From Mycolicibacterium sp. P1-5 (GTDB taxonomy: Bacteria; Actinomycetota; Actinomycetes; Mycobacteriales; Mycobacteriaceae): a DNA stretch of 64,000 nucleotides. The notes under the pieces were generated by a model. That model was not told the origin of the DNA and made no database searches. It worked only from the letters and a program-made list of their open reading frames with translations. Both the position numbers and the translations under genes were made by a program. This document shows, piece after piece, positions 1 through 8,176 of the stretch (the stretch's first letter is position 1; each line of letters opens with the position of its first letter). The DNA lies in the NCBI RefSeq assembly GCF_008329565.1, contig NZ_NPKT01000006.1, positions 62,001 to 126,000 on the forward strand. Reading direction: 5' to 3'.

Positions 1-1135
1 GCACCAACTCGTGTAGCGCAACGGATTCGAAATCGGTCTCGAAAAAGCCTGGGGTGCTGTCGAAGGAATACGTGTGCGCGGCGTTGAACGTGACGGTGCC
101 ATCGGCCGACGCGCCGTTTCCGTCGATGCCGGTGAAGATCTTGTGTTGCACCACCGTGTCTTCGAAGAATGTGCCGCCGACGATCACGAGTTGACTTCCG
201 CCGATACCCAGAGTGCTGGAGCCGGGTGTGTTTTCGACGGTGATCTGATAGGTGACGGTGACCGGACGCGGCGCCGACGGCACGATGTGGGCCGACAGGA
301 AATCCGCGGCCCCTTGCAACGCAGCGCGCGAAGCGGGAGACCACCACGACGCCGATCCGGAATCGAAAGCGAAGGCGAACTGCAGGGCCGGCGTCCCGAT
401 TGCGTACTGGCTCACCGTGACCGACGCCGTCGTGCTGGGCGAGCGGAACAGGTTCAGCAGGTTGATATGCAGTCCGACATCCGTTGCGCGCACGGCGAAC
501 TCGTCAGTCCCGGTGAAATCCGATCCGGGCGTGTAGGTGAAAGTGCCGTCGGAGGTAACTTGAACGGTGCCATGCAGAGGCGCGCCGGCGCCGGCAGAGG
601 CAACCTCGTAGTTGATCACGTCCCCTTCGGGATCGACCGCGCCGATGGTTCCGCTGATCACCCCGTCATGCTGACCGGTGATCTGTACCGGCTGCACGGT
701 CGGTGCGTTGTTGAAGAAGGTGCGGCGAATCTGCAACACCACGTGGTCGAAAAAATCCTGGACTGGGTTCGCTGACGCCGACGGCGCGGGCCGGGCGTCA
801 AGCGGCGCGCTGACGACTGGATCGGCCTTCGTCGTCTCCGCTGCCTGCGACGTCGGCGCCGGTCGCTTCGCGTCTGCCAGCGGGGACCTGAGCAAAGGCT
901 TCGGGCGGGCGCTGGGTGCCGACGGCTTCGCGGCGGCTCGCGGTGTGGCCGTGGCGTGTGCGGACTGCCGAGCAACGCCACCGCCCGGCTTGGCGTGCCC
1001 TGTCGACGCCGACGGCGAATGGGAACCGCTCCCGTCATCAGCGCTTGCGACACCGGCCGCCTGCAGCCCGACCCACGACAGCCCGACCATGAAGGCAAAC
1101 GCACCGAGGCGCGCTTCCCACCCAACCTTCGACAT
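1..1135 (-). CDS. Secreted Ig/cadherin-like domain protein, probable zinc metallopeptidase (C-terminus beyond window)
   Basis: An open frame runs from an ATG at 1135 to the left edge without a stop, about 378 codons. GGGGGG lies about 7 nt upstream of the ATG as a ribosome binding site. The N-terminus looks like a Sec signal peptide (hydrophobic stretch about residues 11-30, then VASADD). A low-complexity Ala/Pro/Ser/Lys-rich linker follows to about residue 120. Next comes a beta domain with DPEGDVINYEV and GTFTYTPGSDFTGTDEF, typical of bacterial Ig/cadherin-like (VCBS/Big_9-type) modules. The last residues read VALHELV with the next codon starting with C, so a HExxH zinc-binding helix (HELVH) is possible but cut off. 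The protein would act outside the cytoplasm. Its substrate is unknown. The peptidase assignment is inference from a partial motif. Confidence 0.72.
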   Translation of the reverse strand, partial: MSKVGWEARLGAFAFMVGLSWVGLQAAGVASADDGSGSHSPSASTGHAKPGGGVARQSAHATATPRAAAKPSAPSARPKPLLRSPLADAKRPAPTSQAAETTKADPVVSAPLDARPAPSASANPVQDFFDHVVLQIRRTFFNNAPTVQPVQITGQHDGVISGTIGAVDPEGDVINYEVASAGAGAPLHGTVQVTSDGTFTYTPGSDFTGTDEFAVRATDVGLHINLLNLFRSPSTTASVTVSQYAIGTPALQFAFAFDSGSASWWSPASRAALQGAADFLSAHIVPSAPRPVTVTYQITVENTPGSSTLGIGGSQLVIVGGTFFEDTVVQHKIFTGIDGNGASADGTVTFNAAHTYSFDSTPGFFETDFESVALHELV

Positions 1136-1226
1136 CGAAATCCCCCCGGTTTCGTACACGTGACGCAGTCCGACCGACGGTACCGGCATTGACACAGCTG
1201 CACTGGCGTTTGGCCCAGAAAGTTTG

Positions 1227-3959
1227 CTAGTGCGCGGCGGCGTCCCAGCTGCGGCCATATCCCACTGACACCTCCAGCGGGACATCCAGCGGATAGGCGC
1301 TGCCCATCTTGTCGCGCACCAACTCATCGAGTGCGTCCCGTTCGCCGGGCGCCACCTCAAACAGCAGCTCGTCATGCACCTGCAGAAGCATGCGCGACGA
1401 CAGTCCGCGTTCCTTGATCGCCGAATCGACGTTGATCATCGCCACCTTGATCAGGTCGGCGGCACTGCCCTGGATCGGGGCGTTGAGCGCGGCACGCTCG
1501 GCAGCTTCGCGGACCTGCCGGTTGCTGCTGTCCAACTCCGGCAGGTAACGCCGCCGGCCGAACACCGTTGAGGTGTAGCCGTCCTTGCGGGCCTGATCGA
1601 CGATGTCGCGGAGGTAATCCCGGATACCGCCGAACCGGTTGAAGTACTGCTCCATCTGGACCTTGGCTTCTTCGGTCGAGATCTTCAGCTGCGCCGACAA
1701 CCCGTAGGCGCTCAGCCCGTAGGCCAGGCCGTACGACATCGCCTTGACGCGGCGGCGCAGCTCGGCGTTGACCTCGTCGATCGGGACCTCGAACGCACGG
1801 GACGCCACGAACGAGTGCAGGTCCTCCCCCGTCCGGAATGCCTCGATGAGCCCCTCGTCCTTGGACAGGTGCGCCATGATCCGCATTTCGACTTGGCTGT
1901 AGTCGGCGGTCATCAGCTCGCCGTAGCCCTCGCCCACGATGAAGGCATCGCGAATCTGCCGGCCGGCGTCGGTGCGGATCGGAATGTTCTGCAGATTCGG
2001 CTCGGTCGACGACAGCCGCCCGGTCGCGGCGATGGTCTGGTTGAACGTGGTGTGGATGCGGCCGTCGGCAGCCACCGACTTGAGCAGTCCGTCGACGGTC
2101 ACCTTGAGCCGGGTGGCATCGCGGTGGGTCAGCATGTGCTCGAGGAACGGGTGGCCGGTCTTTTCGAAAAGACCCTGCAGCGCGTCCGCATCGGTGGTGT
2201 AGCCGGTCTTGGTGCGCTTGGTCTTCGGCATGCCGAGCTCGTCGAACAGCACGACCTGCAGTTGCTTGGGCGACCCCAGGTTGATCTGCTTGCCGATTAC
2301 CTCGTACGCCGCGTCGGCGGCCTGGCGGATCTGCTCCGCGAACTCCCGTTCCAGGGTGTTCAGCTTCTCCAGATCGACGGCGATGCCCGCGTTCTCCAGT
2401 CCGGCCAGCACGGCCTGCACCGGCAGCTCCATCTGGCCCAGCAGCGACGACGAATCGATGCGGTCGAGTTCCTCGTCCAGCGCGTCGGCCAGGTCGGCGA
2501 CTGCACGGGCGCGCAAGATGACGGTCTGCACCGCCTGGTCGTCGACTCCCTCGCTGTCGTCAAGAAGCGAAAGTTGTTGCTGCTCAGGATTATCGGCCCG
2601 CAATTCGCGGCGCAGGTAGCGCAGCGACAGATCGTCGAGGGCGAAGCTGCGTTGCCCGGGCCGCACCAAATAGGCTGCCAGCGCGGTGTCCGAGGTGACG
2701 CCGGCCAGCTGCCACCCTCGACCGGCCAGATCATGCATCGCAATTTTGGCTTCGTGCAACACCTTCGGCGCGCTCTCGTCAGCGAGCCACTTCCCGAGCG
2801 CGGTCTCGTCCTCGGGAGTCAGAACGGCGGTGTCGAGGTAGGCGCCCTCACCGTCGGCGGTGGCGATGGCCAATGCGGTGGCATCACCGTCGTACACCCG
2901 GTGGGTGCCGACGACCGCGAGGCCCGAACGAGCACCGCTCGCGGCGTGCTCGGCCAGCCAGGCCGCGACCGCGCCGGGGTCGAGTTGTCCGCCGCGAACA
3001 TCGAAGCCCTCGTCGACTTCGGGTTCGACGGCGGCAAGAGTGTCGAACAACCGGTCGCGCAGCACCCGGAACTCGAGGTCGTCGAACAGTCGGTGAATCT
3101 GATCGCGGTCCCAGGGCTGAACCCGGAGGGTGTCCGGAGTCTGGGCCAGCGGGACGTCCTTGACCAGATCGGTGAGTTCCCGGTTGAGGATGACGCTGGA
3201 CAGGTTCGCGCGCAACGCATCTCCGACTTTGCCGCGCACCGAGTCGACGTTGTCGACCAGACCCTGCAGCGAGCCGTATTCGATAATCCACTTGGCGGCG
3301 GTCTTCTCCCCCACCCCCGGGATGCCGGGCAGGTTGTCGCTCGGGTCGCCGCGCAGCGCCGCGAAGTCGGGGTATTGCGTCGGCGTCAGGCCGTACTTCT
3401 CCACGACTGCCTCAGGAGTGAACCGGGTCAGGTCGCTGACGCCTTTGCGCGGATACAGCACGGTCACGTCGGGGCTGACGAGCTGCAGTGAGTCCCGGTC
3501 GCCGGTGACCACCAGTACCCGGTAGGCCTCCTGCTCGGCCTGGGTGGCGAGCGTGGCGATGATGTCGTCGGCCTCGAAGCCGGGTTCGGCCAACACTGTG
3601 ATGCCCAGCGCGACGAGGACTTCCTTAATGATTTCGATCTGTCCGCGGAACTCGTCGGGCGTTGCCGACCGGTTGGCCTTGTACTCGGGGTACCGCTCGG
3701 AACGGAACGTCTGCCGGGACACGTCGAACGCGGCCGCGACATGGGTGGGCGTCTCGTCGCGCAGCAGGTTGATCAGCATGGCGGTGAACCCGTACACCGC
3801 GTTGGTGGTCAGCCCGTTCTTGGTCTTGAAGTTCTCGGCGGGTAGCGCATAGAAGGCCCGGAACGCGATCGAATTGCCGTCCAGCAGCAGCAAGGTCGGT
3901 TTGGTGTCGGCGCCTGACTTCGTCGCGGGCTGCTCAGTGGCAGTCTTGGCTGGGCTCAC
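1227..3959 (-). CDS. polA: DNA polymerase I
   Basis: PolA fills gaps and removes RNA primers during replication and excision repair. The N-terminal 5' nuclease domain (about residues 20-310) has LLLDGNSIAFRAFYALP and EADDIIATLA. A middle 3'-5' exonuclease-like domain follows, degenerate in mycobacterial PolA as known for the family. The polymerase domain has motif A DYSQVEMRIMAHLS, motif B RRVKAMSYGLAYGLS and motif C LQVHDELLFE near the C-terminus. The frame opens with a TTG at 3977, but GTG at 3959 gives MSPAKTATEQ and avoids overlap with the lysR stop, so I prefer it (910 aa). The gene lies downstream of lysR on the same strand with a 10-bp gap. Confidence 0.96.
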   Translation of the reverse strand: MSPAKTATEQPATKSGADTKPTLLLLDGNSIAFRAFYALPAENFKTKNGLTTNAVYGFTAMLINLLRDETPTHVAAAFDVSRQTFRSERYPEYKANRSATPDEFRGQIEIIKEVLVALGITVLAEPGFEADDIIATLATQAEQEAYRVLVVTGDRDSLQLVSPDVTVLYPRKGVSDLTRFTPEAVVEKYGLTPTQYPDFAALRGDPSDNLPGIPGVGEKTAAKWIIEYGSLQGLVDNVDSVRGKVGDALRANLSSVILNRELTDLVKDVPLAQTPDTLRVQPWDRDQIHRLFDDLEFRVLRDRLFDTLAAVEPEVDEGFDVRGGQLDPGAVAAWLAEHAASGARSGLAVVGTHRVYDGDATALAIATADGEGAYLDTAVLTPEDETALGKWLADESAPKVLHEAKIAMHDLAGRGWQLAGVTSDTALAAYLVRPGQRSFALDDLSLRYLRRELRADNPEQQQLSLLDDSEGVDDQAVQTVILRARAVADLADALDEELDRIDSSSLLGQMELPVQAVLAGLENAGIAVDLEKLNTLEREFAEQIRQAADAAYEVIGKQINLGSPKQLQVVLFDELGMPKTKRTKTGYTTDADALQGLFEKTGHPFLEHMLTHRDATRLKVTVDGLLKSVAADGRIHTTFNQTIAATGRLSSTEPNLQNIPIRTDAGRQIRDAFIVGEGYGELMTADYSQVEMRIMAHLSKDEGLIEAFRTGEDLHSFVASRAFEVPIDEVNAELRRRVKAMSYGLAYGLSAYGLSAQLKISTEEAKVQMEQYFNRFGGIRDYLRDIVDQARKDGYTSTVFGRRRYLPELDSSNRQVREAAERAALNAPIQGSAADLIKVAMINVDSAIKERGLSSRMLLQVHDELLFEVAPGERDALDELVRDKMGSAYPLDVPLEVSVGYGRSWDAAAH

Positions 3960-3969
3960 GCACCCAACT

Positions 3970-4860
3970 CTAGGCAACCGGCCCGACAGCGAGACGGTCC
4001 CGGGCCATTCCGATGAGTACGCGAGCAGCCGGGCTCATCGGCCCGTGCGCGCGCCACGCGAACGACAACCGGCCTCGCAACCCCGGGGTGATCGGCAGCG
4101 GGCGCAGTTTCTTTCGCGCCGCCGCGACCACCTCGGGCAGCACCGCCACCCCAAGACCACGTTCGGCCAGCTCGGCCAGCCCCAGCGGCGTGCTGGCCTC
4201 AAGCGCCACCCGGATGCTGACACCGGCGGCCAGACAGGCGCTGTCAAGCTGCCGCCGGATACCGGTGCCGGCCGGCAGTGAGATCACCGCGCGGTCGGCC
4301 AGTTCGGCCAACGTGATCGATCGCCGGTCAGCCCACTCGTCGTCGATGGCGACCGCCCCGACGATCGGTTGATCGGTCACCACGAAGCCGTCCAGACCCG
4401 CGGGCAGATCGTCGGTCCCCACCGAGATGATTGCGGCGTCAAAACGACCGGAACGCACGCCGTCGATCAGCGTCGCGCTGTCCTCGGTGCCGAGGGTGAT
4501 GTCGACCTGCGGGTGCTGCCGGTGGAATGCGGCGAGCAGGCCGGGCATGTCGACATCGTGTGCGGTGACAGTGCTGACCCTGACCGATCCGCGGACCAGT
4601 GCCGTCACCTCCTCGACAGCCGCACGCGCGTCGGCGACGGCGGCCAGCGCGGCCCGGGCGTACGGCAGCACCGCTTCCCCGGCTGCAGTGGGCCGCACCT
4701 GCCGCCGCGTACGGTCCAGCAGCGGCTGCCCGAGCTCGCGTTCCAGTCGGGCGATCTGCGCGCTGATTGCGGGTTGAGCCACATGCACCCGCTTGGCGGC
4801 GCGCGTGAAATTGGCTTCTTCCACGACCGCCACCAGATACTCCAGCTGCCGCAGCTCCAT
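3970..4860 (-). CDS. LysR-family transcriptional regulator
   Basis: This 296-aa protein has the standard LysR layout. A winged helix-turn-helix covers about residues 1-60 (LEYLVAVVEEANFTRAAKRV, then QPAISAQIARLE) and a periplasmic-binding-protein-like effector domain covers about 90-290. It is divergent from an alpha/beta hydrolase gene 70 bp away, the classic arrangement in which a LysR protein controls its neighbour and itself. A perfect TATAAT lies on the minus strand just upstream of the ATG and overlaps a dyad (4872-4891) that is a good operator candidate. The effector is unknown. The hydrolase substrate is the obvious guess. Confidence 0.92.
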   Translation of the reverse strand: MELRQLEYLVAVVEEANFTRAAKRVHVAQPAISAQIARLERELGQPLLDRTRRQVRPTAAGEAVLPYARAALAAVADARAAVEEVTALVRGSVRVSTVTAHDVDMPGLLAAFHRQHPQVDITLGTEDSATLIDGVRSGRFDAAIISVGTDDLPAGLDGFVVTDQPIVGAVAIDDEWADRRSITLAELADRAVISLPAGTGIRRQLDSACLAAGVSIRVALEASTPLGLAELAERGLGVAVLPEVVAAARKKLRPLPITPGLRGRLSFAWRAHGPMSPAARVLIGMARDRLAVGPVA

Positions 4861-4868
4861 AACCTTTC

Positions 4869-4891
4869 ATTATAGTTTATCTATTAACTAT
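4869..4891. promoter_or_regulatory. Candidate LysR operator and lysR -10 box
   Basis: ATAGTT (4872-4877) and AACTAT (4886-4891) form a perfect inverted repeat with an 8-nt spacer in an AT-rich island inside GC-rich DNA. The minus-strand hexamer TATAAT (4869-4874) overlaps the left arm and ends 8 nt before the lysR ATG, so binding here could autoregulate lysR. A further TATAGT at 4902-4907 on the plus strand is placed as a -10 for the hydrolase, whose start follows TGGAGG. Confidence 0.6.
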
Positions 4892-4930
4892 GTATTGGAC
4901 TTATAGTCGTGGGTGGCCCAACCTGGAGGC

Positions 4931-5608
4931 ATGACCACATTCGTCCTGATCCCCGGAATGTGCTATGGCGCATGGTGTTTCGACGATCTGTCCGCCCGTC
5001 TGCGTGCCGAGGGCCACCGCGTCTTGGCGGTGACGCTCTCCGGCGTCGCCGAACGGGCACATCTGCTGCCCGGCGGCGTCAACCTCGACACCCACATCAC
5101 CGATGTCCTGGCCGCCATCGACGCCGACGCTCGTAGCGACGACGATCTGGTATTGGTCGGGCACAGTTACGGCGGCATGGTCATCACCGGAGTTGCCGAC
5201 CGCATCCCCGACCGCGTCGACGCCCTGGTGTTCGTCGACGCCGTCGTGCCCTACGACGGCGAGTCCTGTTGGGATCTGGTAAACGACGAGGAGCGGCAGT
5301 GGTACGTCCAGGTCGACGACACCGGATTCGGGGTACCGCCGATGCCGTTCTTCGATGAGCGCACCACCGCGCATCCACTCGCCTCGGTGCTGCAGCCGCT
5401 GCGGCTGACCGGCGGCCTCTCCCGATTCCGGCGCCGCTACTACGTGTACGCGTTGGAGTGGCCTGGCGCGTCACCGATGCAAACGTCCTATGACCGGGTG
5501 CGCGACGACTCGAGCTGGACTTGCCATGAGCTCGACGGCAAGCACAACCTGATGCGCGACAAACCCGACGACCTGTTACGCATCCTGTTAGAGGTCACGT
5601 CCCGCTAG
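4931..5608 (+). CDS. Alpha/beta-fold hydrolase (esterase family)
   Basis: This 225-aa cytoplasmic hydrolase resembles plant methyl-esterase/EstC-like alpha/beta hydrolases. An N-terminal strand TFVLIPGMCYGAWCF supplies the oxyanion-hole region. The nucleophile elbow GHSYGG puts Ser at residue 79, and a late His (about 205, GKHNLMRDKP) completes the triad. ATG 4931 is preferred over the upstream GTG at 4913 because TGGAGG ends 3-4 nt before it and the protein then begins on the first beta strand. Control by the divergent LysR protein is likely. The substrate is not evident from sequence. Confidence 0.88.
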   Translation: MTTFVLIPGMCYGAWCFDDLSARLRAEGHRVLAVTLSGVAERAHLLPGGVNLDTHITDVLAAIDADARSDDDLVLVGHSYGGMVITGVADRIPDRVDALVFVDAVVPYDGESCWDLVNDEERQWYVQVDDTGFGVPPMPFFDERTTAHPLASVLQPLRLTGGLSRFRRRYYVYALEWPGASPMQTSYDRVRDDSSWTCHELDGKHNLMRDKPDDLLRILLEVTSR

Positions 5609-5619
5609 CCGCGACAAAC

Positions 5620-5633
5620 TGGAACACGTTTCA
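5620..5633. promoter_or_regulatory. KstR-type operator
   Basis: The 14 bases TGGAACACGTTTCA fit TNNAACNNGTTNNA exactly, the palindromic motif known for the TetR-family sterol-catabolism repressor KstR. It sits 33 bp before the DUF35 start and just upstream of a -10 box, well placed for repression. I recall that the M. tuberculosis orthologous pair belongs to the KstR regulon, which supports the call. Binding itself is inferred. Confidence 0.75.
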
Positions 5634-5653
5634 GTCTCGCTTCCAATCTCGGT

Positions 5654-5659
5654 TACGCT
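5654..5659 (+). promoter_or_regulatory. -10 box of the DUF35-ltp operon (leaderless)
   Basis: TACGCT ends exactly 6 nt before the GTG at 5666, so transcription would begin at or next to the start codon. No Shine-Dalgarno sequence is present, which fits a leaderless mRNA. Confidence 0.6.
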
Positions 5660-5665
5660 GACCTG

Positions 5666-6115
5666 GTGCCAGGATCTACCGACGCCACCACCGCTCCCGC
5701 GATCGAGGGCTGGTGGGATATCGATGAGTCCGGATCTCCGCATCTGATCGGCGGCAAGTGCCCGCAGTGCGCGACCTATGTGTTCCCGCCGCGGCCCAAC
5801 AACTGCCCCAACCCGGCCTGCGACAGTGATGTGCTCGAAGCCGTCGCACTGTCGCGGCGCGGCACGGTGTGGAGCTACACCGAGAATCGGTACGCCCCGC
5901 CGCCGCCCTACCCGTCGCCGGACCCGTTCGAACCGTTCGCGGTCGCCGCTGTCGAACTCGCCGACGAAGGTCTGATCGTGTTGGGCAAAGTGGTCGAGGG
6001 CACGCTCGCCGCCGACCTGAAGGTCGGCATGGAGGTAGAGCTGACCACCATGCCGCTCTACACCGACGATGACGGCACCGAGCGCGTCACCTACGCATGG
6101 GAGATCGCGAAATGA
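5666..6115 (+). CDS. DUF35 OB-fold protein, acyl-CoA-associated subunit
   Basis: This 149-aa protein has an N-terminal rubredoxin-like zinc ribbon (GGKCPQCATYVFPP, then NCPNPACDSD: two CxxC-type knuckles) followed by an OB-fold (about residues 60-145), the DUF35 architecture. Such proteins partner thiolase-like or hydratase enzymes. The DUF35 domain of ChsH2 works with Ltp2 in cholesterol side-chain retro-aldol cleavage. Its stop overlaps the start of the thiolase-like gene (ATGA), so the two are translationally coupled and probably form a complex. A KstR box upstream suggests induction by sterol metabolites. The start GTG is supported by a leaderless-type promoter. Confidence 0.9.
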   Translation: MPGSTDATTAPAIEGWWDIDESGSPHLIGGKCPQCATYVFPPRPNNCPNPACDSDVLEAVALSRRGTVWSYTENRYAPPPPYPSPDPFEPFAVAAVELADEGLIVLGKVVEGTLAADLKVGMEVELTTMPLYTDDDGTERVTYAWEIAK

Positions 6116-7314
6116 GCACTCCTGAACCCGTCTACATCCTCGGCGCGGGCATGCACCCCTGGGGCAAGTGGGGCCGCGACTTCACCGAGTACGGCGTCGT
6201 CGCCGCCCGCGCCGCGCTGGCCGAGGCCGGCCTGGACTGGCGTCAGATCCAGCTGGTCGCCGGTGCCGACACCATCCGCAACGGCTACCCCGGCTTCGTG
6301 GCCGGTGCGACGTTCGCGCAGAAGCTCGGCTGGAACGGCATCCCGGTCACCTCGAGTTACGCGGCCTGCGCCAGCGGTTCGCAAGCCCTGCAGAGCGCCC
6401 GGGCGCAGATCCTGGCCGGCTTCTGTGACGTCGCCCTGGTCATCGGCGCCGACACGACTCCGAAGGGCTTCTTCGCACCGGTCGGCGGCGAGCGCCGCAA
6501 CGATCCCGACTGGCAGCGCTTCCACCTGATCGGCGCCACCAACACCGTGTACTTCGCGCTCCTGGCGCGCCGCCGGATGGATCTCTACGGCGCGACGCTC
6601 GAAGACTTCGCCCAGGTGAAGGTCAAGAACGCCAGACACGGGCTGAACAACCCGTACGCCCGCTACCGCAAGGAGGCCAGCGTCGAGGATGTCCTGGCCA
6701 GCCCTGTGGTCTCCGATCCGCTTCGGCTGCTTGATATTTGCGCGACCTCCGATGGTGCGGCCGCGGTGATCGTGGCCAGCAAGGCGTTCGCCGAGAAGCA
6801 TCTCGGATCGGTCGAGGGTGTGCCGTCGGTGCGCGCGGTGAGTCTGCAGAGCCCGCAGTACCCGCAGCATCTGCCCGAATTGCCGGACATCGCAACCGAT
6901 TCCACGGCGGTGGTGCCCGGTCCGGATAGGGTATTCAAGGACCAGATCCTCGATGCGGCCTACGCCGAAGCCGGCATCGGCCCCGAGGATCTGTCGCTGG
7001 CCGAGGTCTACGACCTGTCGACCGCACTCGAACTCGACTGGTACGAGCACCTGGGCCTGTGCGCCAGGGGTGAGGCCGAAGAACTGCTGCGCAGCGGTGC
7101 CACCACGATCGGCGGCCGGATTCCGGTCAATGCTTCCGGCGGCCTGGCCAGCTTCGGCGAGGCCATTCCCGCCCAGGCGATCGCCCAGGTCTGCGAACTC
7201 ACCTGGCAGCTCAAGGGGCAGGCCACCGGCCGCCAGGTCGAGGGCGCCAAGGTCGGCGTGACCGCGAACCAGGGCCTGTTCGGCCACGGCTCCTCGGTCG
7301 TCGTCGCCCGCTAA
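6112..7314 (+). CDS. Thiolase-fold lipid-transfer protein (Ltp family), probable aldolase
   Basis: This 400-aa thiolase-superfamily protein keeps the nucleophile-loop Cys (SSYAACASGSQ, Cys86). The two C-terminal catalytic motifs of true thiolases are altered. Where GHP is expected the sequence is GGLASFGEAIP (Glu350), and where the Cys-containing CxGGG is expected it is GLFGHGSS. This is what is seen in SCP-x/Ltp-type proteins, some of which are retro-aldolases rather than thiolases. Coupling to DUF35 immediately upstream matches the Ltp2-ChsH2 arrangement. ATG 6112 overlaps the DUF35 stop and is preferred to the upstream in-frame start at 6097. The substrate, perhaps a steroid or acyl-CoA, is inferred. 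Confidence 0.9.
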   Translation: MSTPEPVYILGAGMHPWGKWGRDFTEYGVVAARAALAEAGLDWRQIQLVAGADTIRNGYPGFVAGATFAQKLGWNGIPVTSSYAACASGSQALQSARAQILAGFCDVALVIGADTTPKGFFAPVGGERRNDPDWQRFHLIGATNTVYFALLARRRMDLYGATLEDFAQVKVKNARHGLNNPYARYRKEASVEDVLASPVVSDPLRLLDICATSDGAAAVIVASKAFAEKHLGSVEGVPSVRAVSLQSPQYPQHLPELPDIATDSTAVVPGPDRVFKDQILDAAYAEAGIGPEDLSLAEVYDLSTALELDWYEHLGLCARGEAEELLRSGATTIGGRIPVNASGGLASFGEAIPAQAIAQVCELTWQLKGQATGRQVEGAKVGVTANQGLFGHGSSVVVAR

Positions 7315-7325
7315 CTACGCGCACC

Positions 7326-7380
7326 GAACGTCTAGTTGTTGTCGAGAAATCGGCTCGACGACGACAACAAGTCGACGTTC
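7326..7380. repeat. Long imperfect inverted repeat between ltp and map
   Basis: Outer arms GAACGTC (7326-7332) and GACGTTC (7374-7380) and inner arms TTGTTGTCG (7336-7344) and CGACAACAA (7362-7370) pair with a 3x3 internal loop. There is no U-tract, so it may be a non-canonical terminator or an operator for map rather than a classical intrinsic terminator. Confidence 0.6.
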
Positions 7381-7392
7381 GAGCGGCGGCGG

Positions 7393-7398
7393 TACGCT
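7393..7398 (+). promoter_or_regulatory. -10 box of map (leaderless)
   Basis: TACGCT lies 7 nt before the map ATG. Transcription would start at the initiation codon. Confidence 0.5.
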
Positions 7399-7405
7399 GC
7401 CCAGG

Positions 7406-8176
7406 ATGATCGAACTCAAGACCGCCAAGGAAATCGACAAGATGGCCGTCACCGGCGACTTCGTGGCGCGCACACTGTCGACACTGGCGCACGAAGCCGA
7501 ACCGGGCGTGAACCTGATGCAGCTCGAACACCGCGCCAGGGCGCTGATCGACGAACGGGGTGCGACGTCGTGCTACTGGGATTACGCCCCGTCGTTCGGC
7601 CGCGGGCCGTTCCGCAATGTCATTTGCCTGTCAGTCAATGATGCTGTGCTGCACGGGCTTCCCTGGGACTACGTCCTGCGTGACTGCGATCTGCTCAAGC
7701 TGGACTTCGCGGTGTCGATCGACGGTTGGGTGGCCGACTCCGCGATCACGGTGATCGTCGGCGACGAACCCGATGCCGCAGACACCGCGCTGGTCGACTC
7801 CACCCGCCGCGCCCTGGCCGCCGGTATCGCGGCCGCGGTCCCCGGCGGTCGGCTCGGTGACATCTCGGCCGCCATCGGCGAGGTGGCCGCCGCCGCGGGC
7901 TACGCCGTCAACACCGATTTCGGTGGGCACGGGCTGGGCCGCACAATGCACGAGGACCCGCACGTGCCCAACCTTGGCAAGCGAGGCCGCGGGATGGTGC
8001 TCAAACCCGGCCTGACGCTGGCTCTCGAGCCGTGGTGGGGGCGCGGAACCAACCGGCTGACCGTCGATTCGGACGGTTGGACGCTGCGCGCTGCCGACGG
8101 ATCCAACACCGCACACTCCGAGCACACCATCGCGATCACCGAGCAAGGTGCTCGCGTACTCACGCGTGCGGCCTAG
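7406..8176 (+). CDS. map: Type I methionine aminopeptidase
   Basis: This 256-aa enzyme removes N-terminal Met from nascent proteins. The full pita-bread metal site is visible: Asp100, Asp111, His175, Glu208 and Glu239 (in LDFAVSIDGWVADSA, GGHGLGRTMHEDP, LALEPWW and HSEHT). His83 matches the conserved substrate-binding His. There is no N-terminal zinc-finger/SH3-binding extension, so it is the short form. The start is supported by a leaderless-type -10 box. Its stop overlaps the stop of livF, which is transcribed towards it. Mycobacteria usually carry more than one map gene, so this need not be the essential copy. Confidence 0.93.
   Translation: MIELKTAKEIDKMAVTGDFVARTLSTLAHEAEPGVNLMQLEHRARALIDERGATSCYWDYAPSFGRGPFRNVICLSVNDAVLHGLPWDYVLRDCDLLKLDFAVSIDGWVADSAITVIVGDEPDAADTALVDSTRRALAAGIAAAVPGGRLGDISAAIGEVAAAAGYAVNTDFGGHGLGRTMHEDPHVPNLGKRGRGMVLKPGLTLALEPWWGRGTNRLTVDSDGWTLRAADGSNTAHSEHTIAITEQGARVLTRAA

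Noticed and set aside
74..775. Plus-strand 233-codon frame at the left edge
   Set aside because: It is antisense to the secreted protein, whose frame has a signal peptide, ribosome binding site and domain-like sequence; the plus frame is Arg/Gly-rich shadow sequence.
1815..3491. 558-codon plus-strand frame
   Set aside because: Lies entirely antisense to polA and has the Arg/Leu/Gln-rich composition of a GC-rich shadow frame.
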